Shown: piece by piece, positions 39,396-51,559 of the stretch
Numbering within the stretch: the stretch's first letter is position 1
Layout: the number at the start of each line of letters is the position of its first letter
Origin: Pegea sp. RAD2-039
Taxonomy: Eukaryota; Chordata; Thaliacea; Salpida; Salpidae
Assembly: GCA_034620365.1 (NCBI GenBank)
Contig: JAQGEQ010000295.1
Location: 1-64,000 of the forward strand
Length of the DNA stretch: 64,000 nucleotides
Reading direction: 5' to 3'
Program-made: the position numbers and the translations under genes
Notes under the pieces: generated by a model
Database searches by the model: none
The model's input: only the letters and a program-made list of their open reading frames with translations
Told to the model about the DNA's origin: nothing

Positions 39396-39971
39396 TAACG
39401 ATTACTTTCTAAATTTTCTAATCAACTTTCTGTAAAATATTTTAAATGTTTGAATGAACTTTCAATTCCTAATAAGCTAACTTGTTTTCATTTTTTGACA
39501 ATTCAAAATTTTAATTTGCTGATGCAACATATTTACAACAGTAGGTATAAGTTTGCTGTGGTTTCAGCTACTAAATCTTTCAATAATTGCTTTTAGTTGA
39601 TATTTCTCAAGCTTCCTACACTTATTTTTATGATTGTAATACCTATCTTTATGTAGGCTAAAACATCCGTTTAGTAAGTTATTTATTTATACCTTACGAG
39701 AAAAATGAAAACAAACAAATTTAATAAAAGGAAAAAGGGTATTTAGAAAAAGTGTTCCAGAACTAAAACAGCCAGAGTTCCTTCTCCATTTCTTTACCCT
39801 TTAGATAAATTCTTAATAAATAAATTGAAAAGTAAATAGTTTTATGAGTTCGTTATTATTCTGTTGCATAATATTAATAAAATTAACATGTTTAGAAACA
39901 TTTTAATTTTAATGAAAATTTTACGCAGACCAGTTTTTATACAGAAAACCACAAAGTTAATTTAACTCACT
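39396..39971. other. Spacer between array and lyase gene
   Basis: No gene. It contains the 3' flank of the minus-strand lyase gene, with an ATTAAA-type signal but no clear AATAAA. Confidence 0.45.
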
Positions 39972-42100
39972 TTATGTTTCAGACTCAATAGTTACATTTC
40001 GATAGTGAATCCTCATTTCAGTTGTGCGCCCAGACGGGTTATAAACACCTTTTTAATTTTTTTTAATGAGTAGTTTTAATGGTTTAATTTAACATACCGA
40101 ATTTAAAATAAGGTATTCTTCCATCATCATTTCTTCCACACGGCCCTGTCCAATCAATAACTTTTTCATCATTTATGAATAAACTAATCGTAGCATTTTT
40201 GTACAAGCTTCCTTCATCTGTAGTGAGAAACAATTTTACAATGACATTTTCAATTTTTTTTACTTATTTAGTTTTTCTATTGAGACTGCTTTTATAAGTT
40301 AAAACAAATATCTTACATCTTGAAGTTGTTTGGTTGAACGTATTTTTATATTCACTCCATTTAATTTTCCAAGAAAATCTGTTGAAATTTGTTTCCAAGA
40401 AACTAGCATTTCTTTGGAAAAGCAAGTGAGCCTAGAAAAAACATCTTAATATAACAATAAATTCTTATAATATTTTTGCTAAACTTGGTTAATTTTTCAA
40501 ACAATGTTTAGAATTTCAATTTAAAGTTCTGTTAAAAGTCATTGAAAGTCATTTCTGATCTAAATGTAATTATCATTATAATAATATTCTAAAAAAATTA
40601 ATAATAGATAACAATAAAATATTTCAAGAAAAGTAATACTTAATCAATAGTCCTAAAATTGTTTAGTAGGGAATAACTTTACAAGTATTCATCATGAAAC
40701 CAGGCAGTAGTAAGAAACTGTTTTTTATACTGTGTTTTTAAATCTAAAATACCCTTTTACCTTGTAAAAGCTTGCTTACCTGTTGGTGAGGATAATCTTT
40801 ACACTGCTTTTCACCACTTACAAAGCAGCCTCCTCTTGGTATAAAAATTCGGTCATCGGATCGTGCTACTACTTTTATAAAACCATGATCTAATTTAAGA
40901 GCTAAGGGAGGATAGCCTCCTTTTTGATAAGATAGTTTACTGCTGATATTGAAGTATCGATGAGCATTTCTCTGTATCTTTCCTACAAATACGAAACCGT
41001 GATTTAGAATAAAGTAATGGTGTAAACAGCAAAACAAATTAAACCTTGTTTGCATTGAAAATCTGTGCAAACTGAAAAAAGATCTTTTGTTGTAACTCTA
41101 GCAACAATTCCATCTTTAGATTTCAAAATTCTGGGATCTGGTGATCCATGCCACTGAGCTATAACATATCTTGCTGTAGAATTGACTCCTTTGCTAATTT
41201 TCATGTCAAAAGAATAAGTATAAACGTTTTCTATAGGTTGGTTTGCTCCAGCACAACAACCTTTTAATAATGATTCCATGATAGTACCTAAAATTATATT
41301 TTTCTTATAAAACTCAACTATGTAAAATCTATTTTACCGAGACTTTTTTTCGTAGTTTTGTTGTATATAGAAGACTCTGAAATATTTTTTAGAGTCTTAA
41401 AATTCTGAGGTCTAGTGTAACAACTGGAGAGTTCTAATCTTGATTTCTTCCCTTTAACTTCAGGTCGATAGTTAAAACTAAAAAAGAACATTTAATAGAA
41501 TTACAAGTATTACGACAAATTAGCATTATAGCTGAAAATTAATATAAACTAAATACAACAGAAACTAGTATGAAAGTACCTTTAAAGTTTAAGATGAAAG
41601 ATATTAGTCAAACTAAATAATCAAGGTTTCCATTAGTTACAAATTATAGGACCGATTGAAATCTTTTTTTTACGCTATTTACTAAACCTATCATCAAACT
41701 AACGTTATTTCGTTCCAGTCTTCAGCATTGTCCAATTCGTAATAGGTCATTGATTTGTTGATATTTGCTTCCATTTCTAACCATTTTCCAACAAATGTTT
41801 CATCTACGTGTTATAATAATAAAGTTGTTTTTGTTTGTTTAATAATAAATATTCTATCATTGTTTTGTTTAAATTGAGTACATATCACAACTAATGGCCT
41901 AATTTATTTTTGCTTACTTCTTTGTGTAAGAAATCCTGTTGGAATTTCACCTATACCATCAAAAATCCTTTTTGTATGTGGCAAAGTAGTATTGGTCAGC
42001 AGGAAGTCTAAAATATAAATATTTTATGTAAACTTTAGTATTAAAGAAAATTACACTTACAATTGATGCGCATTATTGCCATTAAAGTAATAAATTCCAT
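39972..42100 (-). CDS. Heparin lyase I-like (PL13 family) polysaccharide lyase, 375 aa, 9 exons
   Basis: Exons in order: 42061-42100, 41918-42007, 41704-41803, 41338-41477, 41045-41287, 40780-40982, 40317-40431, 40098-40217, 39972-40048. Every junction keeps frame and the exons sum to 376 codons. In-frame TGA upstream of the ATG. Family landmarks appear in order: SRLEL (R90), YSFDMKIS, AQWHG (H170), FSWKIKWSEY, DWTGPCGRNDDGRIPYFKFG, then GVY (Y353). In bacterial heparin lyase I an Arg, a His in QxHG and a Tyr near the C-terminus act in beta-elimination; all three positions look kept. Length is close to the bacterial enzymes (about 380 aa). The N-terminus is mildly hydrophobic; ten N-x-S/T sequons and eight Cys suit a secreted protein. 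Substrate (heparin/heparan sulfate or another uronate polymer) is inferred. Two donors are non-GTA/GTG (GTTTAA, GTTAGT). Bacterial or fungal contamination is excluded by the introns. Confidence 0.87.
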
Positions 42101-42444
42101 TTGTTTTGGCTTATAGTTTTTTCAGAAACTCGATAAAAATTAAAAGCTATCATACAAATACATAAAAAAAGAATTGTTAGATAATTTAGTTTTAAACAAC
42201 TTATTTTAAAAATACTATTCTTTATATTCAATTATAGAAAGATTTAAAAAATATTAGTCTCAAATTAACTGCGAAAACATCATACATTTCTATCAATTTT
42301 TCTGAATGATCAAATGATGAAAGTTTATACTCATATGTTTATTAATATCTTTCGCCAATAACTTATAAAATATTCACTGATTTCAAAGTTTGAGCATCTC
42401 TTTTAAACTGAGGTGTTGATCACAGCAGTTTTTATTCTATTTGG
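42101..42444. other. Promoter side of the lyase gene
   Basis: AT-rich, no coding frame; no defined promoter motif could be assigned. Confidence 0.4.
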
Positions 42445-42555
42445 TTAGACTTTAAGTCTATTCTTTTGTACTAACTCAATGAGGGGTTGACGATCTACAG
42501 TAATTTCAAAACGTGGTATTGAGTGTCTCTCTAAAGTCAGATATGTATACTTTTT
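42445..42555 (-). CDS. Possible terminal exon of an unrecognised gene
   Basis: After a good acceptor (pyrimidines then CAG at 42556-42558) an open frame of 36 codons ends with TAA. It includes YLTLERHSIPRFEITVDRQP and has a composition unlike the AT-rich background. I could not find the preceding exons between here and 46 kb. It could be a relic of a gene or transposon. Confidence 0.25.
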   Translation of the reverse strand, partial: KKYTYLTLERHSIPRFEITVDRQPLIELVQKNRLKV

Positions 42556-42639
42556 CTGACAACATATTTTAACACAAAAGATTAAGCTTTGATAAAAGTT
42601 GTAATAAAGCTTAAATATTTGCATTAGTTCACTAAACAA

Positions 42640-45600
42640 TTTAAGTAATAAGTAAAATTCGTAGCCTTTTAATTATGTAAGCATATTTTAAGGTGCCAAA
42701 AGCTTTTAAATATGTAAAAAAAAATCTTGTGTTGCCAAATACCTTCGAATAAATTTATAAAAAGTTCTACTTTTTTTTATAATAAAATGAAATAATCTTA
42801 AACTATAGCCCAAAATTTTTCTGTCATTGAATCACCAGCAATTTTCTACAATCAGATTCATAAAGTTAATTAGAACAAGTGTTTGTAGTATAGACAAAGT
42901 ACTAAGACTCTAATATCTATTGAAGCTAAATCTTCTTGAAAAAAAAAACAATTCAATAATCTTCAAACTGCCTGTATAGCTTCAATCTTAGCACACTCTC
43001 CTTATATAAGCTGCTTCACATACTATAACAAAAAGAAAAATGAAGCTATCTAATAATTCCCCATAATTATATATCTTGTATTATCTTAAAAAATCTTATT
43101 TTTGTTGTTTTTTACAGCAACCGTTTACTTATTGAAAAAATCTGACAACAATAACAGAATTGTTTTTTTTCAGTTTGAAAAATATATTACAAGAAATAAC
43201 GGTCCTCAAAACTTATAGTCAATTGATCATGATGAGGCAATGTAATAAGAAGCTTGATATAATCGCACACATTTCAGCTTTATTTATCTTGTTCGAGTGT
43301 ATTTCACAAATGTTATATAAAAATAAGGAAATGTTTCTAATAAGAAGTATAATGTTTAGTCAGGTTCGGTAAAAGAGGCTTTTTCCTTTAAAAATGTTAA
43401 ATGGATAACCTTAGAAATAATGGAATTATTAAATGTGTTTATAAACATTTCATAAAAAACATTAAACATTTTTGGAAATATTGAAAACATTGAAGAATAT
43501 TATTAAATTAATTCTTTTGAAAAAGGTTTTACTCAAGTAGCGTTTGTCCAACTAAATGTAAATTTATTGTTAGTACTTATAGGTTGAACTCACAGGAAAA
43601 TTCCTTCTCTTTCGTTAATTATGATCTCACTTTTAAGATGATTCAAATTTAATATTTTTATTTGCTGTCACTAAGAACAACATTTTTATTTAAATAAAGT
43701 AAAAGACAAGTCTTAAAGTATGAGGCGATTTTTGAGTTTCGTAAATCAGCAGTTATCTGTGAAGTATTCATCAAATATAAATATGTAATAAAAGAGGAAG
43801 TTTTACTTTTAAGATAATTTAAAGAATATAAAAAATAAAATCCTTTTTAAATGTATTGTACACCACTAAAGATCGAACGTGAAGACAAGAGCTTAGAGCG
43901 TTGTTCTCAAAAAATGATGCTAACACAAATTAATGGGAATATGAGATTATCGTGGTATTGATAATTTCGGTTATATATTATATCAGTATATGCGAAACTA
44001 TCATAATATTCTGACATCATATAAAATATTTTAATTTATTTTGAAAAATATTAGGTTAAAGAAAACAATTTTATTGTTTATTTTGCTTTATAAAAACAAA
44101 AAATATTTTAAAAAGTTGAGAAGCGTAGTAACTAGATGTTTTGAAACAACATATAGTCAAAATAATTTGATTTTTCTTTGTGAAAATAGTTTTTTTACTT
44201 TGAAATTACATAGCTTATCTATGTTAGATATCGTACAAATTATAACTGAAATATGGTTTATATAAAAGCGAGAATTAGTTTAACTATAAAACTTTTTCAC
44301 ACCTATTAAGAATCAAACTAAATATTATAGAATTTGAGCCGCTTCTAGCGAAATATTTCATTGAAACTCATCTCAAAGAAGAACTTATGTTATTTCACAG
44401 AATTCATTCTTTTTATTTTTAAATAATCTTAAAACACATGATTATACATTTCAAAATTCAAAATAACTGCTATCAAAAATTTGAAGCTTTGATATTTAAA
44501 GGGCAAATTCAAAATAGTGTACCTCAGAAACATTTAAATATAGATTTTAAAAAGTTAAAACAAAACAAATAAATTGTTTAATTTTGATAATTAACAGCGG
44601 AAAAAAAACACTATTAAAATTAATACTTAATTTCATCATTTATTTAACAACTACTTATAATTTAATTGCTAAAATACGGTAGTAAAAATGTACTTTCAGT
44701 TAACAAGAAAGGATAAAATCTAACAATTAAAGATTTAGTAAATCTTTTTATATATGCAGTTTATACATACAAAGATTTTAGCTTAGCAGTACAGATATTA
44801 GATATTTAATTATCTAACGTTAGATGATGTGAAAAACTTTCTTGCCTTAATCATTTTAATTATTATTACATAAGCTATTAATAACCTTTATACAATGGAA
44901 AACTGTCATTATAAGAGAAATTATCATATTTTCTCTTAGATTTGGTATTATCTGATAAAAAATGTATTATAGGAAAGGGTCTATGGTAGATTTGTATGTA
45001 TCATTAGACATAACGTGTTAAAATTTTTTTAACTGAACTAAAACTCACCAGAATAATTCAAAGTTGTTTATCTTTAATTGCTATTTTGTTGTTATGCAAA
45101 TTTTAACGGTACAACTTTTAGACGTCATACGAATAATTGCTATGTCATAATCATTTATCATCACTGTATTTTCGTATATTTAAAGATGTTAATAATTTTA
45201 AAACTCTAAGATAAAAAAAATAGAAAATAAAGATTTGTGCTAATTGCCATCATGATGTAAAATTATTTTTATTACTTTTGAACAGTTATTTCCTACTTTG
45301 GTATTCAGCAAACAAAGTGATTTAAACCATTATCTCATATAAGATATCGTTTAAAATCCAAAAATCCCCTTTTTCGAATGTTTTCAAAAATAATTGTTAT
45401 CAAGATAATTCTACTATGTTTTTACAATAACATTTATCAAAATAAGAAGAGATTTTGGTGTATTTATAAGGTTAGCCTTAAAGTTTTTCATTATATTTTT
45501 TTAAATATTCACTTTGTTTACAAATTCTAAACTGTCTAAGAAATTTTACAAATCAGCATCATAGGCTCATTCTATTGAATTTTTTATCTTCCAATGTGAT

Positions 45601-46020
45601 GTTTAAGTAGACTTTATGATTTATTATTTTATTTTTTTGTTACTTTCCAGTTTCATAAAAAAACTGTTTTGAGTTGCTAAAAAACGCATATATGTTTTTT
45701 CATAGTACTAGATTAACATCAACTTTATATAATTATAGTTAAATTTTAATTTATTATAATTATATTAATAGTTTTTAGTACTTTTCTTTAGTAATAACTG
45801 ATCCATGATAGACAACTTTTTCTGAATTTAAATAGTTTGAACTAAAATTAAACTGCTTTATTTAGCATCAATTTAATAAATATAGTTTGAACAAATGAAT
45901 ATCATAAACTTTGCCTTATTTTTTCGCTATATTAAACATAAATGCTATGAATATAGTTATTATTCATGTCTACAAGCTTCTTGATAATGAATTATCAATG
46001 GGTATAAATATTAACATTTT
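42640..46020. other. Gene-poor region
   Basis: Only short AT-driven frames (for example 43160-43372 and 44041-44265), none with recognisable motifs. One tRNA-like scrap near 43860 (listed separately). Confidence 0.45.
43855..43935 (-). ncRNA. tRNA-like relic
   Basis: The minus strand carries ACGTTCGATCTTTAG, similar to a T-arm with box B, preceded at tRNA-like distance by GCTCTAAGCTCTTGTC, similar to an anticodon arm. The arms do not pair well. Degenerate tRNA-derived SINE is the likely reading. Confidence 0.25.
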
Positions 46021-46029
46021 TATCAAAAT

Positions 46030-47300
46030 CTATAGGTCAATATGGAAAGTTGTATAAAGTCAATAAAGGCGTTGGTAGACTATATGCGAAATTATTTGTT
46101 GTAATGAATAACTTCGGATCTAAGAGGTTAGCTTGGAGCCTTAGAAACTGATCCTCACTGTACTTATTGTTTTTCTAGCAGCAATACTAGCTGGACGAGG
46201 GTGAACCAGTCCTTTTCTTCAGCTATATATCTTGTTCTCGTGGAGAACTGAGTCCTGATGCAAAGGTATTAACTAGGTTTCTATGATTTCTGCCCTTGTT
46301 TACATTATGGTGCTTCTTGGTTGAAGCAGGCAATAATTTTATTGAGGTAATAATTTATCTTGTAACCAATCAGTATGAAATTTAGAAGTAAATCTAATAA
46401 GAAAACTAATTTAACTCAGCCTACCTGAGCTGTAATACTGACTCAATCTGGTTCTGATTTTTATAAAAGGTTATAAGCTTAGTCTGTTTATCATTAAAAG
46501 TTTTCAATTTTAAATTTATTTAATTTATTTCTTTCTGATCTTTTTAAAAAGAAATCATGATAATCTTTTTTAATTACACTTGAAGTTTAATTATAGAAAT
46601 AATGAGTTTTTATTTTTAAATTGTTTTAATTACATGAAATTATTTTCAGCATATTTTTACTAAAGATGATTACTAAGCTTACTTTGCTCAATTGGATTTT
46701 TAACTTACTAGAAATGAGATAAGTTGAAATCAAGCAGAGTTATAACGTTTAATGTGAGATGTAATCATTAAAAAGTGAGCAGTTTAATATGGAGTACTTA
46801 AATAAGGTTTACTGATCATTGGTTGATACGATAATACATTTGTTGATAACAATTTTTCTTAACAATTTTAGAGATTTCATGATCCTTTTGAAGTTCACAT
46901 CTGGGAATTGATTACAATTTTTGCTTCTCTTGAATGAATTAGTTCTTTGTTTAAGCAAAACACGAGCTTATAAATGATATAGCTCCAACTTTGTTCCAAA
47001 TAATGGCCTTTGATCGATTACACATTAGCTCAGAAAAGAGATATTGTGATCTTATACGTTTACAAGTGATGGTAAAATCAACGTTTTGTATCGATTGCTG
47101 TCTTGTTTGCAGAAGAATAAACCTCTGATCCAACTTCAAAGTTAACCAACGGAGCATCCAAAGAAAACAAATTCGGCTCAAGAAATTGACTCAAGAATTT
47201 GCTCATTTTGTAGTAACTATAGCGGATTATGTGCAAGATGTAACAACTGCGTCATATTGCAGCGGAAGGGATGTTTGTGGTGGAAACAAGCTCAATAATT
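46030..47300 (+). pseudogene. Decayed coding region with a PSI-like Cys cluster
   Basis: Several pieces on the plus strand are coding-like but separated by stops and frame changes: a start-like MESCIKSIKALVDY at about 46042; a very hydrophobic segment (about LILTVLIVFLAAILAG) near 46150; FHDPFEVHIWELITIFA near 46880; and a 115-codon frame (46955-47299) with one TGA. In another frame at 47200-47298 lies CSFCSNYSGLCARCNNC, then a further Cys before a TAA. The C-x2-C-x6-C-x2-C-x2-C-x7-C spacing resembles PSI domains of plexins and semaphorins. Together this suggests a dead or badly fragmented gene for a membrane or secreted protein; the family is not established. Confidence 0.3.
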
Positions 47301-48217
47301 AGAACAAAATTGATAGTTTATGCGCCTGAAGTCCTGAAATGCACAATGAAGTTAACGTTTGTACTGGAAGATAGTCGGTATAATGAAGAGTCTTTCAGGT
47401 TGTTACTGTTAAATGATATTAAAAGTATCCAATTACTAAGCTGACGTATAAGAAGCGGTTGAGAAAAAAAAACGAAACCCAGAAGGGGATCAAAAGTTTA
47501 TTTAATCACTAAAGTGAGATGTATGAAAGTAGGATTAAAGATGATCGAAATTAAAGAGATCTGAAGGTCGTTACTAGATTCACATGAACCTACCGACTCT
47601 GTTTTATGTGCTATGTTCTTCTACCCTTGTAACTGCTCAAATATAATGCTAGGGCATAACCAGTTTCATAATTTACGTTTTACCTATGCCTCTACAGTAT
47701 TTCTAATCTTTCTATATTAATCTTAATTTGTGATATCCTGAGATCTTTAAATTGTTGCTTGTAAGTCTTGGTTCTTTTTCGCTACAAGAGATGATGAAAT
47801 TGCAGCTTAAAATGGTTTTGTCTCTAGTTTTACTTAAAAATCTAATTATAACTTTTCAGCTTTAAACTAATAATAGACAACTAATTCATGAAAAAAGAAA
47901 GTAGTTAATTTGTTTGTAAATTAAGTGGCACGACGAGATTGGAACCTGTAGAAACTTTTTTAACTCTCTAAAACCGTCATCAAACTAAACACTCTTAAAA
48001 TATATATAAAAATACCAATTTATTAATTAAATGAATTGTATTAAAAACAAAGATATTTCAACAGTCCAAACCTTGTAAGCAAATCTGCTTTTAAGTAAAA
48101 ATTAATGAGTTTCAAAAGATAATCTGATTAAAATATATGATTAAAAACTGATACAGACTTTTATAAAATAAAGTTTTTCGGAATTTATATTAGTGATCTT
48201 ATAGCTTAAAGATTTTT
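47301..48217. other. Intergenic with one tRNA-like relic
   Basis: No gene supported beyond the tRNA-like element at about 47924. It forms the 3' flank of the micro-exon gene. Confidence 0.4.
47924..47990 (-). ncRNA. tRNA-like relic (Leu/Ser type 3' half)
   Basis: The minus strand reads GTTTCTACAGGTTCCAATC then TCGTCGTGCCACTT. This matches the layout variable arm, T-loop, acceptor 3' strand ending in GCCA. The 5' half is not preserved enough to fold. A tRNA pseudogene or SINE head. Confidence 0.35.
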
Positions 48218-50684
48218 TTAGAACTCCTTTAACGTCTTGAAGAAGAGTTCACATTCATCACTAAGCGATGCCAGATCACGTGTATTTTTGCTGACGTTGG
48301 CTGCAAGCTTGTCTAGCCGAAGCATTAATGCTTTATCAAAAATACTCTGTAAAGTTTGAATGTTCTGTTAGTAATTATTAAAGTGAACAAAGTTGCCAAT
48401 AGGTGATAAGAAGATAAAAAAAGTCTCTTTCATTTATACCACGGCATAATTTATTCAACAAAACAACATATTTCTAAATATGCGAATGAAAGCTAAAGTA
48501 AATAAAGATAAATACAGTAATAGTTTAGATAATCACTAAAAAAAAACTAATATTTTATTTCTAAGATCCAAATTTTACCTCAGTTTGACAAGCAGCTTCT
48601 TTAGCTCTTATTGGTTGATTGCGCGAGACAACTGAAAAAAAAAACGTTAACAATAATTTAAACCGACACAAAAACTAAAAATTATTTTTTAAACAAACTT
48701 TTTTTGAATCGAGACGGTTGTTCTTCATCATCAGAGCTGATAAGGTGAACACTACCACTAGTTTCAGCAGTTGATTTTGGCACTAAAGTAAATATAATTT
48801 CTTGTGATAAACAAATTTAGTATCAAAGAGTTGTAATGACTTTAAATTTTTTTTATTAAAGTAGAAAAATCTCCCTGACCGCCTGAGCCCCAAATCTTGG
48901 CGACGACTTTTATGCTTCATCATTTAAACTGAAACAGTTTATGAAAAATAACTTACCAACTGCAGTTCCATTCTGCTTCCGTCTTCGCTTGGATTGAGTT
49001 TTCAAGACTAAAAATTTTAAATATTTAAAGTATGTATTTTCATTAGGACAACCTAAATATAGTTAAAAGTATAAAGAAAAAAATTAGCTCACAAAAAATG
49101 CAAGATAAAATGTGTTGAAATAATTTACCGTTAAAAACCTTGTCAAGATCATCGTTTTCACTCAGCTTATCTGCAAATAACAATAGAATTAAAAAGCATA
49201 CTAGATATTTAATAAATAGCTTAATAGTTTTACAAATAACTAAGAATTTTACAGCACAATAAATAGTAAACCATCTTGAATCTGATCAAAACTAACTCTG
49301 AGTGCCTTGTTGGCTAGATGAGCTTCCCTGAGGGAGACCTTCTGGAAAAATTCAAAAAAAGTTAGTCAAAATTTTATTTAAAAGCTAACAATGAAAGCCA
49401 ACACTGTTGTCTCTAATTAAAGTATCTAAAGTAAAATAATAAATATACTAGTAAATTGTTGGATATAAATTTTAGAAGTTTTCAATATAGTTCTTAGTTA
49501 TTCTAGCTAAAAATATCTAATTTCTACTTATTTTATTTATAAACCTAATTAAGAAAAACTAGGAAAACTACAGACAAAGAAATAAAGTAAAGTTTGTATG
49601 AAATAGAAACTGGAATAACATACTATGTACTTAACACAAAATAAAAATCCAGATTGTTTGACAAACACCATGTCAACTAAATATAAAATCCTTATGATTA
49701 TCTAGTTTGCTTACAGAGAGATGACAAAATAATTTGATTGTTATAAAGCTGAATTTTAAAAATAACTAATTAACATTACAAGATAGGTACAAGTTAAATT
49801 TGGTTTTTAAATTTAAATAAACTTCATAAATTAAAAATAAGTTTTGGATAATTTATTCACTTAACATATTTGTACAACAAAATAGAAAACTTTAACAAAT
49901 GAACTAAAATGCAACAAATATTGAATATCCTGTTTGATAGTATCATTTCTAAACATATATTCATATTGGTAAGTACAATAGGGCACTTACTAAGTAGAAA
50001 ACGTTTATAAATATAAAAACTCCAGAAACTTTACTTACTAGACGTTGATGGCAAGCAACTTACATCACTTGGAGTTGAGGCTAAAATCAAAAGGAAACCA
50101 TTAAAAAAATGATAATTTTATATTCAAGATATTAATTGTAGTAATATTTTTTACTTGAACATCCTGGCTTCCTGGGTACAGTTGTCAAATCCAAGTTTAC
50201 TAGAAAAAATGTATTTTTAGCAGTTAGTATATTATAGTAAATTTGTTTTTAATAAACTAAACAATGTTTAGATAAAACTCTTACATATGTTTTGAAGCTA
50301 TACTTATCTCTCAGAAAAAATTTTAATTAGTTTTTGAGTTTTTCATTTAAATATCTTAAACTACTCAGCAAAAAAATAGACATTTAATTAGAGATAATTT
50401 ATACATTTTCTTAGTTTCTTAATCATTAAAGAAAAAATATTTAAATATAAATATTTAAAATGTAGAAATACAAAATGATTTTTATTTATTTCAATAAGTG
50501 TAAAAGAGGGTGCTAGAAAAAAGAATATATTCTCTGTATATAAATATATAAATATATAAATATATATGTTAATATTAAATAGATGCATAATTTCATTTTG
50601 GAAATGATGTACTGAAAATAGTATAAAACTGAAATTAAACTTACCTTTTCGATAATGACTTATATATTGCTTAGAAGATGACAT
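48218..50684 (-). CDS. Micro-exon gene for a small putative nuclear protein with SUMO-interacting motif (176 aa, 9 exons)
   Basis: Exons in order: 50645-50684, 50155-50199, 50039-50080, 49297-49341, 49129-49170, 48957-49007, 48699-48782, 48579-48631, 48218-48346 (40, 45, 42, 45, 42, 51, 84, 53, 129 nt). All joins keep frame; 177 codons. Exons 2-7 are multiples of three flanked by phase-1 introns. The protein opens MSSSKQYISHYRK, has a Ser/Pro/Gln-rich stretch (27-56), an acidic SENDDLD, a basic SKRRRK (78-82) like a nuclear signal, then V100-H-L-I-S-S-D-D-E-E, a textbook SUMO-interacting motif (hydrophobic core plus acidic tail). The C-terminal 45 residues look helical, ending ECELFFKTLKEF. 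The family is not recognised; nuclear, SUMO-linked function is inferred only from motifs. Two donors are weak (GTTAGT, GTTTGT). Confidence 0.75.
50535..50572. repeat. ATATATAA microsatellite
   Basis: Three or more head-to-tail copies of an 8-mer (tataaata) in the first intron of the micro-exon gene. Confidence 0.7.
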
Positions 50685-50879
50685 AGTTGAGCAAATAAAC
50701 TTAACTCTTTATTTAAAATAGTAAGATAGATTTAAAATTTAAGCAGTTATTAAAGATTAATTAATTTTTAAGGTAATGATAATTATTATAATAATAATTT
50801 AAATAATAAAATATAAAAAAATATTATGCTGAATTTTATCAGAAAATTGATTACGAAATATTGTGAAATACAATTCCAT

Positions 50880-51360
50880 ACTAAGTAGGATACCAATTTC
50901 ACATACTGTCTGTTCTTGAGGTAAACTCATTAGGCGTGGCACCTCTTCAATAGTGGCCTTGAAAATTTTACGCTGCTATTAATGGCTTTTAGTCTCAGTG
51001 CAGTCTAATTTCGGGAGAATTTTATGGATTAAATTTGTATAATTAAAATTGAGAAATAATTAAGACTGAGAACAATCAGAGAGTAAAACAAATATTGCTT
51101 CAATTTCTGATCCAAGGCAGAATCAATTTTTTTCTGTTATTAAAAAAACCCTTCTCAAAAAAGAATAGTAATAAAATAGCTCGAACAGACTCAACATAGT
51201 GCCTAGACAAATTTAAGGACTAAGGTACCACTGAGCATACATGATCTCGCCAATTTAATTATAAAAGAGAAAGTTTTTGTTTTAGAATGATTTGGATTAA
51301 AATTCTCATAAAGTTTTTTTTTTCATTTGAAAAAGCAGCAACAAAAAGATGTTTAATAAT
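50880..51360 (-). other. Upstream flank with decayed coding-like scrap
   Basis: On the minus strand around 50870-51010 one frame reads KIFKATIEEVPRLMSLPQEQ and continues open to about 50810, preceded by two stop codons. Composition is richer in G and C than the surroundings. Probably an exon or transposon relic; not recognised. Confidence 0.25.
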
Positions 51361-51366
51361 AGGGCT

Positions 51367-51438
51367 GGAAAATTGACAAGTGGTTAAGTCAATCGAGCTA
51401 ATCTAAAATTATTAGGATTTCAACCTCACCCCTCGTAA
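51367..51438 (+). tRNA. tRNA-Ser(GCT)-like pseudogene or SINE head
   Basis: TGACAAGTGGTTAAGTCAAT closely follows the Ser-tRNA D-arm and box A layout (TGGCCGAGTGGTTAAGGCGA). GAGCTAATC then sits where the anticodon arm with GCT should be, and AGGATTTCAACCTCACCC where the T-arm should be. The acceptor stem and T-stem are eroded (the TTCGA core is TTTCAA), so it is unlikely to be a working tRNA. Confidence 0.5.
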
Positions 51439-51559
51439 ACAATACTGCATTTAACATGATACTACTTCATAAACCCTTAAGCACAGAAAAAAGCTTGTCT
51501 AACTATGGTTGAATATAACCACTGCCTTACGATTGCTTCAAGCGAACTAAAGCATATGA

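Noticed and set aside
43160-44265. Two plus-strand frames of 70 and 74 codons
   Set aside because: The composition follows the local A/T bias, there are no motifs, and at least one lacks an ATG at its start; most likely chance.
46235-46285. CTGATG-containing string resembling a hammerhead ribozyme core
   Set aside because: The conserved CUGAUGA is not complete (CTGATGC) and no GAAA core or closing stems were found.
50388-50684. 98-codon minus-strand frame at the start of the micro-exon gene
   Set aside because: Only the first 13 codons are coding; the rest is read-through of intron 1, including an AT microsatellite.
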